NCBI RefSeq assembly: GCF_016865365.1
Contig: NZ_AP024469.1
Location: 1,169,001-1,233,000 of the forward strand
DNA from: Geobacter sp. SVR
GTDB taxonomy: Bacteria; Desulfobacterota; Desulfuromonadia; Geobacterales; Pseudopelobacteraceae
DNA length: 64,000 bases
Direction of reading: 5' to 3'
Shown here in pieces: positions 41,754 through 49,998 of the stretch (positions are counted from its first letter, which is position 1; every line of letters begins with the position of its first letter). The translations under genes were made by a program, and so were the position numbers. The notes under the pieces are model-generated. The model ran no database searches, was not told the origin of the DNA, and saw nothing but the letters and a program-made list of their open reading frames with translations.

Positions 41754-44330
41754 TCACAAAATGCGGATGAATGCCGCGGCGGCAAGAAGAATCAGCAGGC
41801 GATGCCCGAACAGCACCGCGCGGCCGAGATGGTGCCGATCTCGCAGTTTGCCGAGCACGACCCACGAAAATATCCCCCCTGCCACTAATACCGGATAGAT
41901 CAACAGTCGCAGCGTACCCAGTTCGGGAGTCAACGGCGCCGCATCGAGCCATCGATCAAGCCCGGTCGCGTTCAGCATCAGCGGCACCAGCCGGGCGCCC
42001 CCCTCCACCAGAGCACGGAAATAGATCATGAACATCCCTGCCATGGTCAGTGGCAGATAGGCCAGGCCGCAGATCGTAAATACCCGCCTCCAGCCCGCTC
42101 CGCGGGACAGTGTCGAAACGAGCATGGCCAGCCCGCCGTATCCCCCAGCCACGCAGAGCGCCAGCAGAAATTCCCGCGGACTCCACAGCGTGTGGGGAAA
42201 GACCTCCAGGGGGCGGCCCGCCAGCAGCGGAGCACCTTTGGCGGCGATGATGACACCTGCCAGAGTGACGCTGAACAGTGCCTCATAGAACCCGCGGCGG
42301 CTATGGTTGAACAGGCCCCAGGATGGATTGCGCAGATCCAGCTCCATGGAATGGTGCGGGCAGTTGCGGACGCAGTTCAGACAGAGGATGCAATGGTCGG
42401 AATTTTCGATGCCCGTGGGGTGCAGCCCCATGGGACATCCCTTCTCCTTCACGCAATCGTCGACCCGGCAGCGGCTGACGCACACCGTGCGATTGCTGTG
42501 CATTTCCATCAGGGAGATGCGCGAAATGAGGCTGACGATCCGCCCCAGGGGACAGAGGTACTTGCACCAGCCGCGCCGGCCGATGACCATGTCGGCCAGC
42601 ACCGTGGCTGCCAACAGTCCGGCCAGCAGCAGCCCGGTGGCAAAGGCGTTGGAGAACATGCCGGTGGCCTGCTCCGTCAGGAGGATAAAAGCCAGCCCGG
42701 CCAGGCTGATGACCGGTCCCTGACGCCGCAGCCATTTCGCCGGTTCATGGGTGACCCGGTTCTTGGCGCCGACAAACTCGCCGATGGCTTCGAGCGGGCA
42801 GTAGCTGCACCAGCCGCGGGCAATCAGAAAGGCGGTCAGCAAAAGCGCCGGCCACCAGAGCGTCCATACCGCCAGGTTGGCGGCATTGTCGAAGGTCGGC
42901 CCCAGAAGGGTGTACAGTATGACCAGCAGGAACAGGGGGACCGTTGTCCAGCGTAACCGGCGAGGAAACTCGGGATGCCGGGCAACCCGTTCCACCGGAG
43001 GCAGGGTCAGCAGGTTGAATCGCCCGTCCCCGAACAGCTGCCCCTGGAGAAAGATATGTTCCGGTTGAATTTCATCGTCATTGCAGACCACCACCGCGCG
43101 GCTCATGACCTGATACAGTTCGCTGCCGTTCAGTGGCCAGTCGTGATCCACCAGCCGGTTGAGCGCATCCTGGGAGATGCGGCACACCTGCTTGTGGTGC
43201 TTGGCATTGAGGGTCTTCAGCAGGCTGCGGGCCATGACGGGGATATCCTTTTTCCGCTCCCTCAACGGCGCCATTTCCAGCGTTTCACCGTCCAACAAGG
43301 TATGGAGTTCAGCGCTGAGGCAGCCCTGTTCGACCAGAACGGCCGGAGATTCAGTGCTGGTGGCGATAATCCGGACCCGCGAGCTGCGCTGCCTGGTTTC
43401 CCCTCGCCTGGTGAACGCCCCGCTTTCCAGAAAAAAAGCCAGGCGTTCCTGAACCGTCGGCATCAGGCGGTCGATATTGCGCAGGATCATGTCGCCGCCG
43501 TCGGCCAGTTCCAGCATGCCACGCCTGACCCGCCGGGAGTGAGCGGCCCCATCGGCGGTATGCCCGAACAGGACCGCCTCCTGGGCAATCTCCAGCAGCA
43601 GGTCGTGGGGAGGTGAGGAGCCGGTGCGGTTTTCTCCGCCGATCACCGGGGGCGGTGCGGCACCGTCCAGGAACAGGACGGGACAGGAGTCGGGATTGTG
43701 GAAGTGAATCAACCGGGCAGCCAAGTCCTTCCAGGTCCCCGCTTCCCCGAAGATCATGACATGCCGCCGGGTGCCTCCGAGCTGCTCCAGCCGCTGGTTG
43801 AGCGAACGGACCCAGGCAGAGGTGCCCGGGAACTGTCCGAACTCGGGCAAAAGCTGCCAGCCGATGACATCGGTCATGACCTCCCGGTGTTCCCGTTCCT
43901 CCTTCTGGTGGCGGTGAGCCCAACTCCCCAGCTGGCGAGCCAGGGTGCGGCAGAGATTTGCATACAGAAGAGGGGTTTCTCGCAGCAGTTCCTCGAAATC
44001 ACGGCGGGAGAGCCTGGCCGCGCGTACTTCGCTGATCGCCCGGACATCGGCGGTGCGCGGTTCGTCGGTCAGGATGGCGCGTTCCCCGATCACCTCGCCC
44101 TCGCCCAGCTCGGTGAGGTTGAGGATCTGTCCCACGCCGCCACGCAGTTCAACCCTGACCCGTCCGGCCAGGATGAAATACATCGCATCGACCGGGGTAT
44201 CCTTGGACAAAATGACCATGTCGGACAAAAATACACAAAGTTCCAGGCGTTGGGCAATGTGCTGCAGCTCGTTCGGAGCCAGCCCCCTGAAGAGGCCTAC
44301 GCCGGTAATATCTTCACAACTTATTGACAT
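41754..44330 (-). CDS. Fusion of cyclic-nucleotide-binding, degenerate AAA+ and NapH/NosR-like polyferredoxin membrane domains
   Basis: 858 residues from the ATG at 44330, just before the first domain. Residues 1-125 are a CRP-type cNMP-binding domain (ILAGRVRVELRG, GEGEVIGERAILTDEPRTAD). Residues 170-430 resemble a sigma-54 activator AAA+ domain, but Walker A reads GEAGTWKD (195-202) instead of GETGTGKE, Walker B reads MILRNID (281-287) instead of LFLDEI, and no GAFTGA is found. From about 463 come several membrane helices and ferredoxin-type motifs: WCSYCPLEAIGEFV, WCKYLCPLGRIV, then a cysteine-rich loop and CILCLNCVRNCPHH. It looks like a membrane redox-sensing or electron-transfer protein with a signal input. 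Divergent from a GGDEF gene. Confidence 0.85.
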   Translation of the reverse strand: MSISCEDITGVGLFRGLAPNELQHIAQRLELCVFLSDMVILSKDTPVDAMYFILAGRVRVELRGGVGQILNLTELGEGEVIGERAILTDEPRTADVRAISEVRAARLSRRDFEELLRETPLLYANLCRTLARQLGSWAHRHQKEEREHREVMTDVIGWQLLPEFGQFPGTSAWVRSLNQRLEQLGGTRRHVMIFGEAGTWKDLAARLIHFHNPDSCPVLFLDGAAPPPVIGGENRTGSSPPHDLLLEIAQEAVLFGHTADGAAHSRRVRRGMLELADGGDMILRNIDRLMPTVQERLAFFLESGAFTRRGETRQRSSRVRIIATSTESPAVLVEQGCLSAELHTLLDGETLEMAPLRERKKDIPVMARSLLKTLNAKHHKQVCRISQDALNRLVDHDWPLNGSELYQVMSRAVVVCNDDEIQPEHIFLQGQLFGDGRFNLLTLPPVERVARHPEFPRRLRWTTVPLFLLVILYTLLGPTFDNAANLAVWTLWWPALLLTAFLIARGWCSYCPLEAIGEFVGAKNRVTHEPAKWLRRQGPVISLAGLAFILLTEQATGMFSNAFATGLLLAGLLAATVLADMVIGRRGWCKYLCPLGRIVSLISRISLMEMHSNRTVCVSRCRVDDCVKEKGCPMGLHPTGIENSDHCILCLNCVRNCPHHSMELDLRNPSWGLFNHSRRGFYEALFSVTLAGVIIAAKGAPLLAGRPLEVFPHTLWSPREFLLALCVAGGYGGLAMLVSTLSRGAGWRRVFTICGLAYLPLTMAGMFMIYFRALVEGGARLVPLMLNATGLDRWLDAAPLTPELGTLRLLIYPVLVAGGIFSWVVLGKLRDRHHLGRAVLFGHRLLILLAAAAFIRIL

Positions 44331-44771
44331 CGAAGGGTATTCTTTAATCCCGGTAAAGTAGATGTGCCGATCGAAACCGGCCTGACCATCCCTGAAAGTC
44401 CTTGGATAAAAGCAATAAAAAGGCCATGAGGGGTGGGAGGGGACGTGGATACCGTCAACTGGTTGTCGGAAATACCCTACCGGGGTCCCGAGCGGAGCAA
44501 GCGGCCGTTCCCGGTGGGGCGGTGCTTCCTTTTTTGGGCCTCTCCGCAGCTCACTGCCCGTGCCTTTAGCATTAAATCTCTCCACTCGACTTCGTCTGAT
44601 CTTCTTTAAACCCGTTGATATCGACTACCGCACTACCGTCTTATCGGACATTTTGTCCGCAGCTTTGCCGCATAGGGAAAAATTATTCTAATTCACGCTG
44701 ACAGGCACATGTCAGAGGCATGTGCTATTAATTGACGGCTATTCAGGCAGCGTGAACGGGAATGGGGCGGC
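44331..44771. promoter_or_regulatory. Divergent regulatory region with two inverted repeats
   Basis: GGACA-TTT-TGTCC (44646-44658) and GCACATG-TCAGAGG-CATGTGC (44705-44725, 7-base perfect arms) lie between the divergent fusion gene and the HTH-PAS-GGDEF gene. An open frame extends from the fusion gene upstream to 44585 but has no conserved content. Both repeats are operator candidates; the HTH protein encoded next door is one possible binder. Confidence 0.5.
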
Positions 44772-46265
44772 ATGGCCTATAAATATCGCAACAAAATCGG
44801 CGCACTGACGGCAATATTGCGAAAACTGAATTATAACGAGCGAGTGACGGCGGCAACGCTTGCACGTGAACTGAACGTTGCCGAACGGTCAGTGTACCGT
44901 TATCTGGAGAACCTTCAGGCAGCCGGATATCCGATCTATTTCGATCATGATGCCAAGAGTTATCGGTTTGCCGAGAACTTCAAACTGTCCAAATCGCCGG
45001 TCGACAACGACCTGGCCCAGATGCTCGACCTGAACCGGCAGGTTGTCAACTCCGCAACGGTGGCCATTGCCGTATACCGCAGCAGCGGCGAATGCATCCT
45101 CATCAATGAGGCCATGGGACGGCTGATGGGCACCTCGGACAGGACAGTCCACGGTCACAACTTCCGGAAACTGGATCACTGGCGCGAATACGGCTTGCTG
45201 GATATGGCGGAAGAGGTACTGCAATCCAGCGAAGAACGCTCCGGGGATTTCAAGATGATCGGTCCTACCGGTAGGGATGTCTGGTTCCAGTGCACCATGA
45301 TGTCAGTCATCCACGGCGGAGACCGCTATCTGGTCATGTTGGCCCAGGACATTGCTCCCCGGATGAAAAAGGAGCTGCAGGTTGCCAGGTTTTTTGCCGC
45401 CATAAACCGGAGTCCCCACCTGATCATGATCACGGACCCCCAGGGCATTATCCGCTACGTCAGCGAGAAGATCGCCGAACTGACCGGTTACAACGTGGAA
45501 GAGGTCATCGGGCGAAACCCGCGCATGTTCAAAACGGAGAAGACCAAACCGGAGGTGCATGTCAACCTCTGGAACACGATCAGCGGCGGCTGCGAGTGGA
45601 ACGGCGAGTTGTGCAATCGCCGCAAGGACGGCAGCACCTACTGGGAACACATCCGGATCTCTCCCATTTTCGACTCGGACTCGACCATCACCCATTATGT
45701 GGCGGTTAAGCAGGACATCACCCGCCAGAAGGAATTGGACGAGGAACTGTACCAGTATGCGATTCTGGATCATCTGACCGAGGCCTACAACCACCGCATG
45801 CTTATCAGCCTGGGAAACCGGGAGGTCAGCATGGCCCAACGTTACGGGCGCTCCATGACCCTGCTGCTTCTGGATGTCGATCACCTCAGCTGGGTAAACC
45901 ACTTCCACGGCCATCCGGCCGGTGACGAGGTGCTGCGGCAGGTGGTCCGGGTCTGTCGCTCGCAGATGCGGACAACCGATATCCTGGCACGGGTCGAGAC
46001 CGACTCCTTTGCGCTGCTGTTGCCCGAGACCGATCGGGCCGGGGCCTGCCGGGTGGCTGAGCGGATCGGTCGGCAGGTGGCATCTCTGTCCTTCAGAGGG
46101 CCTGAGGAGATTTTTTCCTGCACGGTCAGCATTGCGGGCACATCGCTTTCCGCGGAGTACAGGGACTTGGAGCAGATGCTTCAGGCGGGCCGGCGCCTGC
46201 TGCATCGGCAGCCTGCCACAGCCGGGCGGCTGGTCGGATTTGAGGGGATTGCAGCGTCACTTTAG
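44772..46265 (+). CDS. HTH-PAS-PAS protein with degenerate GGDEF domain
   Basis: 497 residues. Residues 1-65 form a DeoR/HTH_11-type winged helix (RVTAATLARELNVAERSVYR). Two PAS domains follow (about 85-200 and 205-330), the second with the classic VSEKIAELTGYNVEEVIGRN. The C-terminal domain (about 340-490) has the GGDEF fold (LLLLDVDHLSWVNHFHGHPA) but the signature is VETDSF in place of GGDEF, so no cyclase activity is expected. A DNA-binding domain with a c-di-GMP-like domain suggests a transcription regulator that may bind GTP or c-di-GMP. It is divergent from the Fe-S fusion gene and 15 bases upstream of a true diguanylate cyclase. Confidence 0.85.
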   Translation: MAYKYRNKIGALTAILRKLNYNERVTAATLARELNVAERSVYRYLENLQAAGYPIYFDHDAKSYRFAENFKLSKSPVDNDLAQMLDLNRQVVNSATVAIAVYRSSGECILINEAMGRLMGTSDRTVHGHNFRKLDHWREYGLLDMAEEVLQSSEERSGDFKMIGPTGRDVWFQCTMMSVIHGGDRYLVMLAQDIAPRMKKELQVARFFAAINRSPHLIMITDPQGIIRYVSEKIAELTGYNVEEVIGRNPRMFKTEKTKPEVHVNLWNTISGGCEWNGELCNRRKDGSTYWEHIRISPIFDSDSTITHYVAVKQDITRQKELDEELYQYAILDHLTEAYNHRMLISLGNREVSMAQRYGRSMTLLLLDVDHLSWVNHFHGHPAGDEVLRQVVRVCRSQMRTTDILARVETDSFALLLPETDRAGACRVAERIGRQVASLSFRGPEEIFSCTVSIAGTSLSAEYRDLEQMLQAGRRLLHRQPATAGRLVGFEGIAASL

Positions 46266-46280
46266 CAATAGGGAGCGGAT

Positions 46281-47519
46281 GTGGAACACTTCAAGGACTT
46301 GTCGGTACTGTACGTGGAGGATGACGCAAACTTCAGGAACTGGTTTACCGAGGTGATGAGAGACAGGTTCGGGGAGCTGCGCACGGCGGAAAGCGGTGAA
46401 CAGGCCCTGGCAGCCTACCGGGAGCGCCCCTGTGACCTGTTGATAACCGATCTCGTCATGCCGGGCATGGACGGCCTGGCATTGTGCCGTGCTGTTCGTG
46501 GTTATTCGATGGACATGCCGATTGTGATCACTTCCGCCTCGCTCAGTCGCACAATGCTGGTGGAGAGCATGAATCTGGGTGTTGACGGATACATCCTGAA
46601 GCCGGTCGAGATGGAAATGGTGGAGTCCGTGCTGATGCAGGCCGTCAGCCGCCTGCGCCTGCGTCAGCAGAACACCGAAGCCGCCCGCTTCTGGCAGCAG
46701 ACCTTTGATGCCGTACCTTACATGATTGCAGTCCTGGACAATAATCTCAGGGTATTGCGCCTCAATCGGGCCGCCCGGCGGCAACTCGGGCTTCGGGACA
46801 GGGACCCGGTCGGACAGGACTACGATATCCTGATTTGCAGCGGAGAGGATCGATTCTGCCGCGATGTCTACCGGCGGGCGCTTGATACCGGCAACGGGTA
46901 TACCAGCCAGGCACCGGTAAAGATGCTGGACGGTTATTATCATGTGACCTTCTCCCCCTTGAGGGATATGCACGGAAACGTCTTCGGCGGAGTTCACGTG
47001 GCTCACAATGTGACGGAGCTGAAGCGCACGGAGGATGCCCTGCGTTATACAAGTACGCACGATCCGCTTACCGGATTGTACAACCGGGCCTGGTTCGAAA
47101 CGGAATTCGACCGCCTGTCGCGGAGTCGTACAGCTCCCATCTCGGTGCTGATTGCCGATGTCGACGGTCTCAAGCAGGTGAATGACCAGGCCGGTCACAA
47201 GGCCGGGGACGAACTGCTGCGCCGGGCCGCCACACTGCTGGCCCGCTGTTGCCGCTCCGGTGACGGCATCGCCAGGGTGGGTGGTGACGAATTCACGGTT
47301 TTGCTGCCGGGAGTGGGTGAGTCGGATGTGGAGGAAATGGCGGCCCGGATACGGCAGACAATGTCGGAGGGCCGACAGGAATGCGGACTGGAAGCGGTAT
47401 CCCTCTCACTGGGGGTGGCAACGGCGGTGGATTCTGCCGGCCTGAGCGCAGCCATTGCCCTTGCCGATACGCGGATGTATCAGGACAAGGGGGTCCGCCG
47501 CCCCGCTCCCGCAGAATAG
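46281..47519 (+). CDS. Response regulator with PAS and GGDEF domains (diguanylate cyclase)
   Basis: 412 residues from the GTG at 46281 (GGGAGCGG upstream). REC domain 1-120 with the phosphoacceptor in LLITDLVMPGMDGL and the conserved Lys in YILKPVEM. PAS domain at about 130-245. GGDEF domain at about 250-405 with an intact RVGGDEFTVLLP, and the inhibitory I-site RSGD exactly five residues before GGDEF. It should make c-di-GMP from two GTP when phosphorylated, with product inhibition. It is in one operon with the degenerate GGDEF regulator. Confidence 0.9.
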   Translation: MEHFKDLSVLYVEDDANFRNWFTEVMRDRFGELRTAESGEQALAAYRERPCDLLITDLVMPGMDGLALCRAVRGYSMDMPIVITSASLSRTMLVESMNLGVDGYILKPVEMEMVESVLMQAVSRLRLRQQNTEAARFWQQTFDAVPYMIAVLDNNLRVLRLNRAARRQLGLRDRDPVGQDYDILICSGEDRFCRDVYRRALDTGNGYTSQAPVKMLDGYYHVTFSPLRDMHGNVFGGVHVAHNVTELKRTEDALRYTSTHDPLTGLYNRAWFETEFDRLSRSRTAPISVLIADVDGLKQVNDQAGHKAGDELLRRAATLLARCCRSGDGIARVGGDEFTVLLPGVGESDVEEMAARIRQTMSEGRQECGLEAVSLSLGVATAVDSAGLSAAIALADTRMYQDKGVRRPAPAE

Positions 47520-47670
47520 ACGGTCCTGCAGGACGGCCGGCTCTCCAGCCGCTGCCGGCCTTTTGCCCGTCCGATTTCCCCCCTGCAGGCTCTTCGCTTC
47601 AATTCCTGACCATTTTCCCCCCGGTCTGTGCTATCCTCGCTCTCTACTTTACGCAGAGGAAGCGAAACTC

Positions 47671-48552
47671 ATGGAAATACAGTGGTATCCCGGACACATG
47701 GGCAAGGCCCACGAGCAGATGACGGAGCTGATCCGCAGGACCGATGTGGTGATCGAGATCCTGGATGCCCGCCTGCCGCTGTCCAGCTCCAATCATCAGT
47801 TGGAAGAGTTGCGTCGCAGCAAGCCTTGCATCAAGGTGCTGAACAAGCAGGACCTGGCCGATCCGGCCGTTACCCGGGAGTGGGTGCGCCATTTCGAGCG
47901 GGAAAAGGGTGTGCGCGCCCTGCCGCTGTCAGCCCGACAGCAGGGGGATGCCAAGCAGTTGATCAAGCTGTGCCGGGCGCTGGTGCCCAAGCGCGGCAAT
48001 CCGGGTTTCCCGGTGCGTGCCATGGTGGCGGGCATTCCCAACGTGGGCAAATCGACCCTGATCAATACCCTGGCCGGTAGATCGCTGGCCAAGGTGGGGG
48101 ACAAGCCGGCCATCACCACCTGCAACCAGCAGATCGAGCTGAAGAACGGCATCGTGCTGTTCGATACGCCGGGGCTGTTGTGGCCCGACCTGGCCGACCA
48201 GGCCGGCGCCTACCGGCTGGCCACCAGCGGTGCCATCGGCGCCAATGCCTTCGACTGCACCGTGGTCGCCTTTTTTGCCGTGGAGTACCTGTGCCGGCGT
48301 TACCCGGACCTGCTGAGGGGGCGCTACAAGCTGGCCGAGCTGCCCGAGAACAGCACCATTGCCATCGAGGAGATCGGCCGCTGTCTGGGGTGTCTGGCCG
48401 CCGGCGGCAGGGTCGACATGAACAGGGCAGCAGAGGCCTTTCTGCGGGAGCTGCGGAGCGGGAAGATCGGGCGGATCAGTCTGGAGGAACCGGCACGCGC
48501 GGACGAAGCGGCCGGTGATGTGGAAGAGGGGAGCGAAGAGCAGGAAGCCTGA
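47671..48552 (+). CDS. rbgA: Ribosome biogenesis GTPase RbgA/YlqF
   Basis: 293 residues from the ATG at 47671 (AGAGGAAGCG upstream), with the conserved opening MEIQWYPGHMGKAHEQM. The GTPase motifs come in the permuted order of the YlqF family: G4 LNKQDLAD (about 53), then G1 GIPNVGKST (about 122), then G3 FDTPGLLWP (about 166). In bacteria it assists late assembly of the 50S subunit. The C-terminal extension is short and acidic. A terminator follows at 48578. Confidence 0.93.
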   Translation: MEIQWYPGHMGKAHEQMTELIRRTDVVIEILDARLPLSSSNHQLEELRRSKPCIKVLNKQDLADPAVTREWVRHFEREKGVRALPLSARQQGDAKQLIKLCRALVPKRGNPGFPVRAMVAGIPNVGKSTLINTLAGRSLAKVGDKPAITTCNQQIELKNGIVLFDTPGLLWPDLADQAGAYRLATSGAIGANAFDCTVVAFFAVEYLCRRYPDLLRGRYKLAELPENSTIAIEEIGRCLGCLAAGGRVDMNRAAEAFLRELRSGKIGRISLEEPARADEAAGDVEEGSEEQEA

Positions 48553-48577
48553 AAAAGCTGTCGATCATAGGAAACGT

Positions 48578-48612
48578 AAAAAGCCGTCCCAGGAATGGGG
48601 ACGGCTTTTTTT
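48578..48612 (+). terminator. Terminator after rbgA
   Basis: AAAAAGCCGTCCC (48578-48590) pairs with GGGGACGGCTTTTTTT (48597-48612) around a 6-base loop. Confidence 0.9.
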
Positions 48613-48621
48613 ATTGAAAAA

Positions 48622-48717
48622 TCTTTTGCCACAGAGGACACAGAGGTCAGGCTTTTATCCTGTGCATCCTGTTCATCCGTGTAAATTGGTTTTCTCTGTG
48701 CCCTCTGTGGCTCATGA
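48622..48717. repeat. CCACAGAGG inverted repeat element
   Basis: CCACAGAGGACACAGAG at about 48631 faces CTCTGTGCCCTCTGTGG near 48693-48710, enclosing about 45 bases (cctgtgcatcctgttcatcc). This looks like a dispersed intergenic palindromic repeat. A fragment of the same word (CCTCTGTGG) also occurs at about 4216 upstream of the enoyl-CoA hydratase gene. Confidence 0.65.
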
Positions 48718-48726
48718 TTCCCGGGG

Positions 48727-49830
48727 TTACTGGTACTGCACGTACAGCGGCTTCGGGTTCAGCTTGAGCAGGTCCTGCGGCGTCATGAGCGGGTCACCCT
48801 TTTTGGTGTCGTTGTGGTAGAAGAGCTTGAACCCGGTGTACTGGACCGGCTCCGAGACGATGTAGTCCTTGTACGAATCGCGTTTCAGCCACGGAGCGCC
48901 CCAGCCGTCCATGTGCATGACCATCTGCACTTCCGGGTGCAGGGTTATGTTCCTGGCGTTGGTGACGCCGTTGCGGGTGAAGCGGTGCACGGTGAAAACC
49001 TTGGGGGGCAGGTTGTACTTCTTTACCAGGTCGCGCAGGAATCCGGAAGCATAGTTGATGTCGGCCGCGTCATAGGTGCCGATCTTGGTGCCCGGCCGCT
49101 TGCCGCTCTTGATCAGGTTGAACTCGGGATCGATCCCCAGGTGCACGTCCGGGTTCTTAAGCAGCCACTCGAAGCGCGGCAGAATGGTGCGGATGTCGTC
49201 GTGTCCGGTCTGGATGTCGATGAACAGGATCGCACCCGCCTCCTTGGCCCAGCCGTACACGTCATTGACGATCTTGTCGGGGATGATCATGCGGTACTTG
49301 CCCGCCTTGCCTGGTTCTCCCTGGGCCACCACCGCGATCAGGTGCAGGGCCGGCTGTACCGGATGCTCCGGATCGATCTTCTGCCACTTGGCCGCCTCCC
49401 CCTTCAGGCGGCGCAGCATGTCGTCCTTGGAGTACTCGCCCAGAGCACCCATTTTCTTGGAGAGCGGATTGCCATAGTAGGCCACGATGCGCTTGTTGGG
49501 CAGGATCGAGCCCGGTAGCGGTGTGGGGCATTTAACCGGCCAGCCGTGCTTTTGGGCGAATTCGGGATCTTCCCCGGCGTTGTATTTCACTTTCGGTGCC
49601 GCTGCTTCCGGCTTGCGGGTGCTCGCCGCGGTGGATTGCACCGCAAAGGGGGCTGGGCGGGCGGCGGAGGATTGCTGCTTGAATTCCGCTGCTGCCGGGG
49701 GGGGCGTTGCTTTAACGCCGGTTGAAGCGGTGGCTGCCGAGAGATCTCCGGTCTTTTCACCCATACAGCCTGCAAGGCACGGCATCAGCAGGGAACCGAT
49801 CACCAGGCAGGGGACAACAGGAGGGAACAT
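48727..49830 (-). CDS. Lipoprotein of unknown function
   Basis: 367 residues from the ATG at 49830, giving a signal peptide with lipobox CLAGC (Cys22). A low-complexity Ala/Pro/Thr-rich linker (about 30-75) is followed by a globular domain of about 290 residues: RIVAYYGNPLSKKMGALGEY, then AILFIDIQTGHDDIRTILPR, DPEFNLIKSGKRPGTKIGTY, VFTVHRFTRNGVTNARNI, MVMHMDGWGAPWLKRDSY. The alternating strand pattern with conserved acidic residues looks like a TIM-barrel, perhaps glycosidase-like, but no catalytic pair can be named. It is probably anchored to a membrane. No family assignment is made. Confidence 0.7.
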   Translation of the reverse strand: MFPPVVPCLVIGSLLMPCLAGCMGEKTGDLSAATASTGVKATPPPAAAEFKQQSSAARPAPFAVQSTAASTRKPEAAAPKVKYNAGEDPEFAQKHGWPVKCPTPLPGSILPNKRIVAYYGNPLSKKMGALGEYSKDDMLRRLKGEAAKWQKIDPEHPVQPALHLIAVVAQGEPGKAGKYRMIIPDKIVNDVYGWAKEAGAILFIDIQTGHDDIRTILPRFEWLLKNPDVHLGIDPEFNLIKSGKRPGTKIGTYDAADINYASGFLRDLVKKYNLPPKVFTVHRFTRNGVTNARNITLHPEVQMVMHMDGWGAPWLKRDSYKDYIVSEPVQYTGFKLFYHNDTKKGDPLMTPQDLLKLNPKPLYVQYQ

Positions 49831-49898
49831 CTTGCCTTCAAAGTGCACTTCTACAAACTCCTTTACGAGGAAAGGGCATCCGCCATTTCCGGACAAAT

Positions 49899-49930
49899 AA
49901 AAACCACAGGAGGAGCCTCCTGTGGTGTAC
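49899..49930 (-). terminator. Terminator of the beta-lactamase-fold gene (minus strand)
   Basis: ACCACAGGAGG (49903-49913) and CCTCCTGTGGT (49916-49926) are perfect complements. On the minus strand the stem is followed by TTTTTATT, so it ends transcription from 49999-51348. Confidence 0.85.
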
Positions 49931-49998
49931 GAACAGGCTCACTTATAGCATCTTCAGGCATGCGGGGCAATGGGGAAAACAGCCGGCACGCGAAAGTT

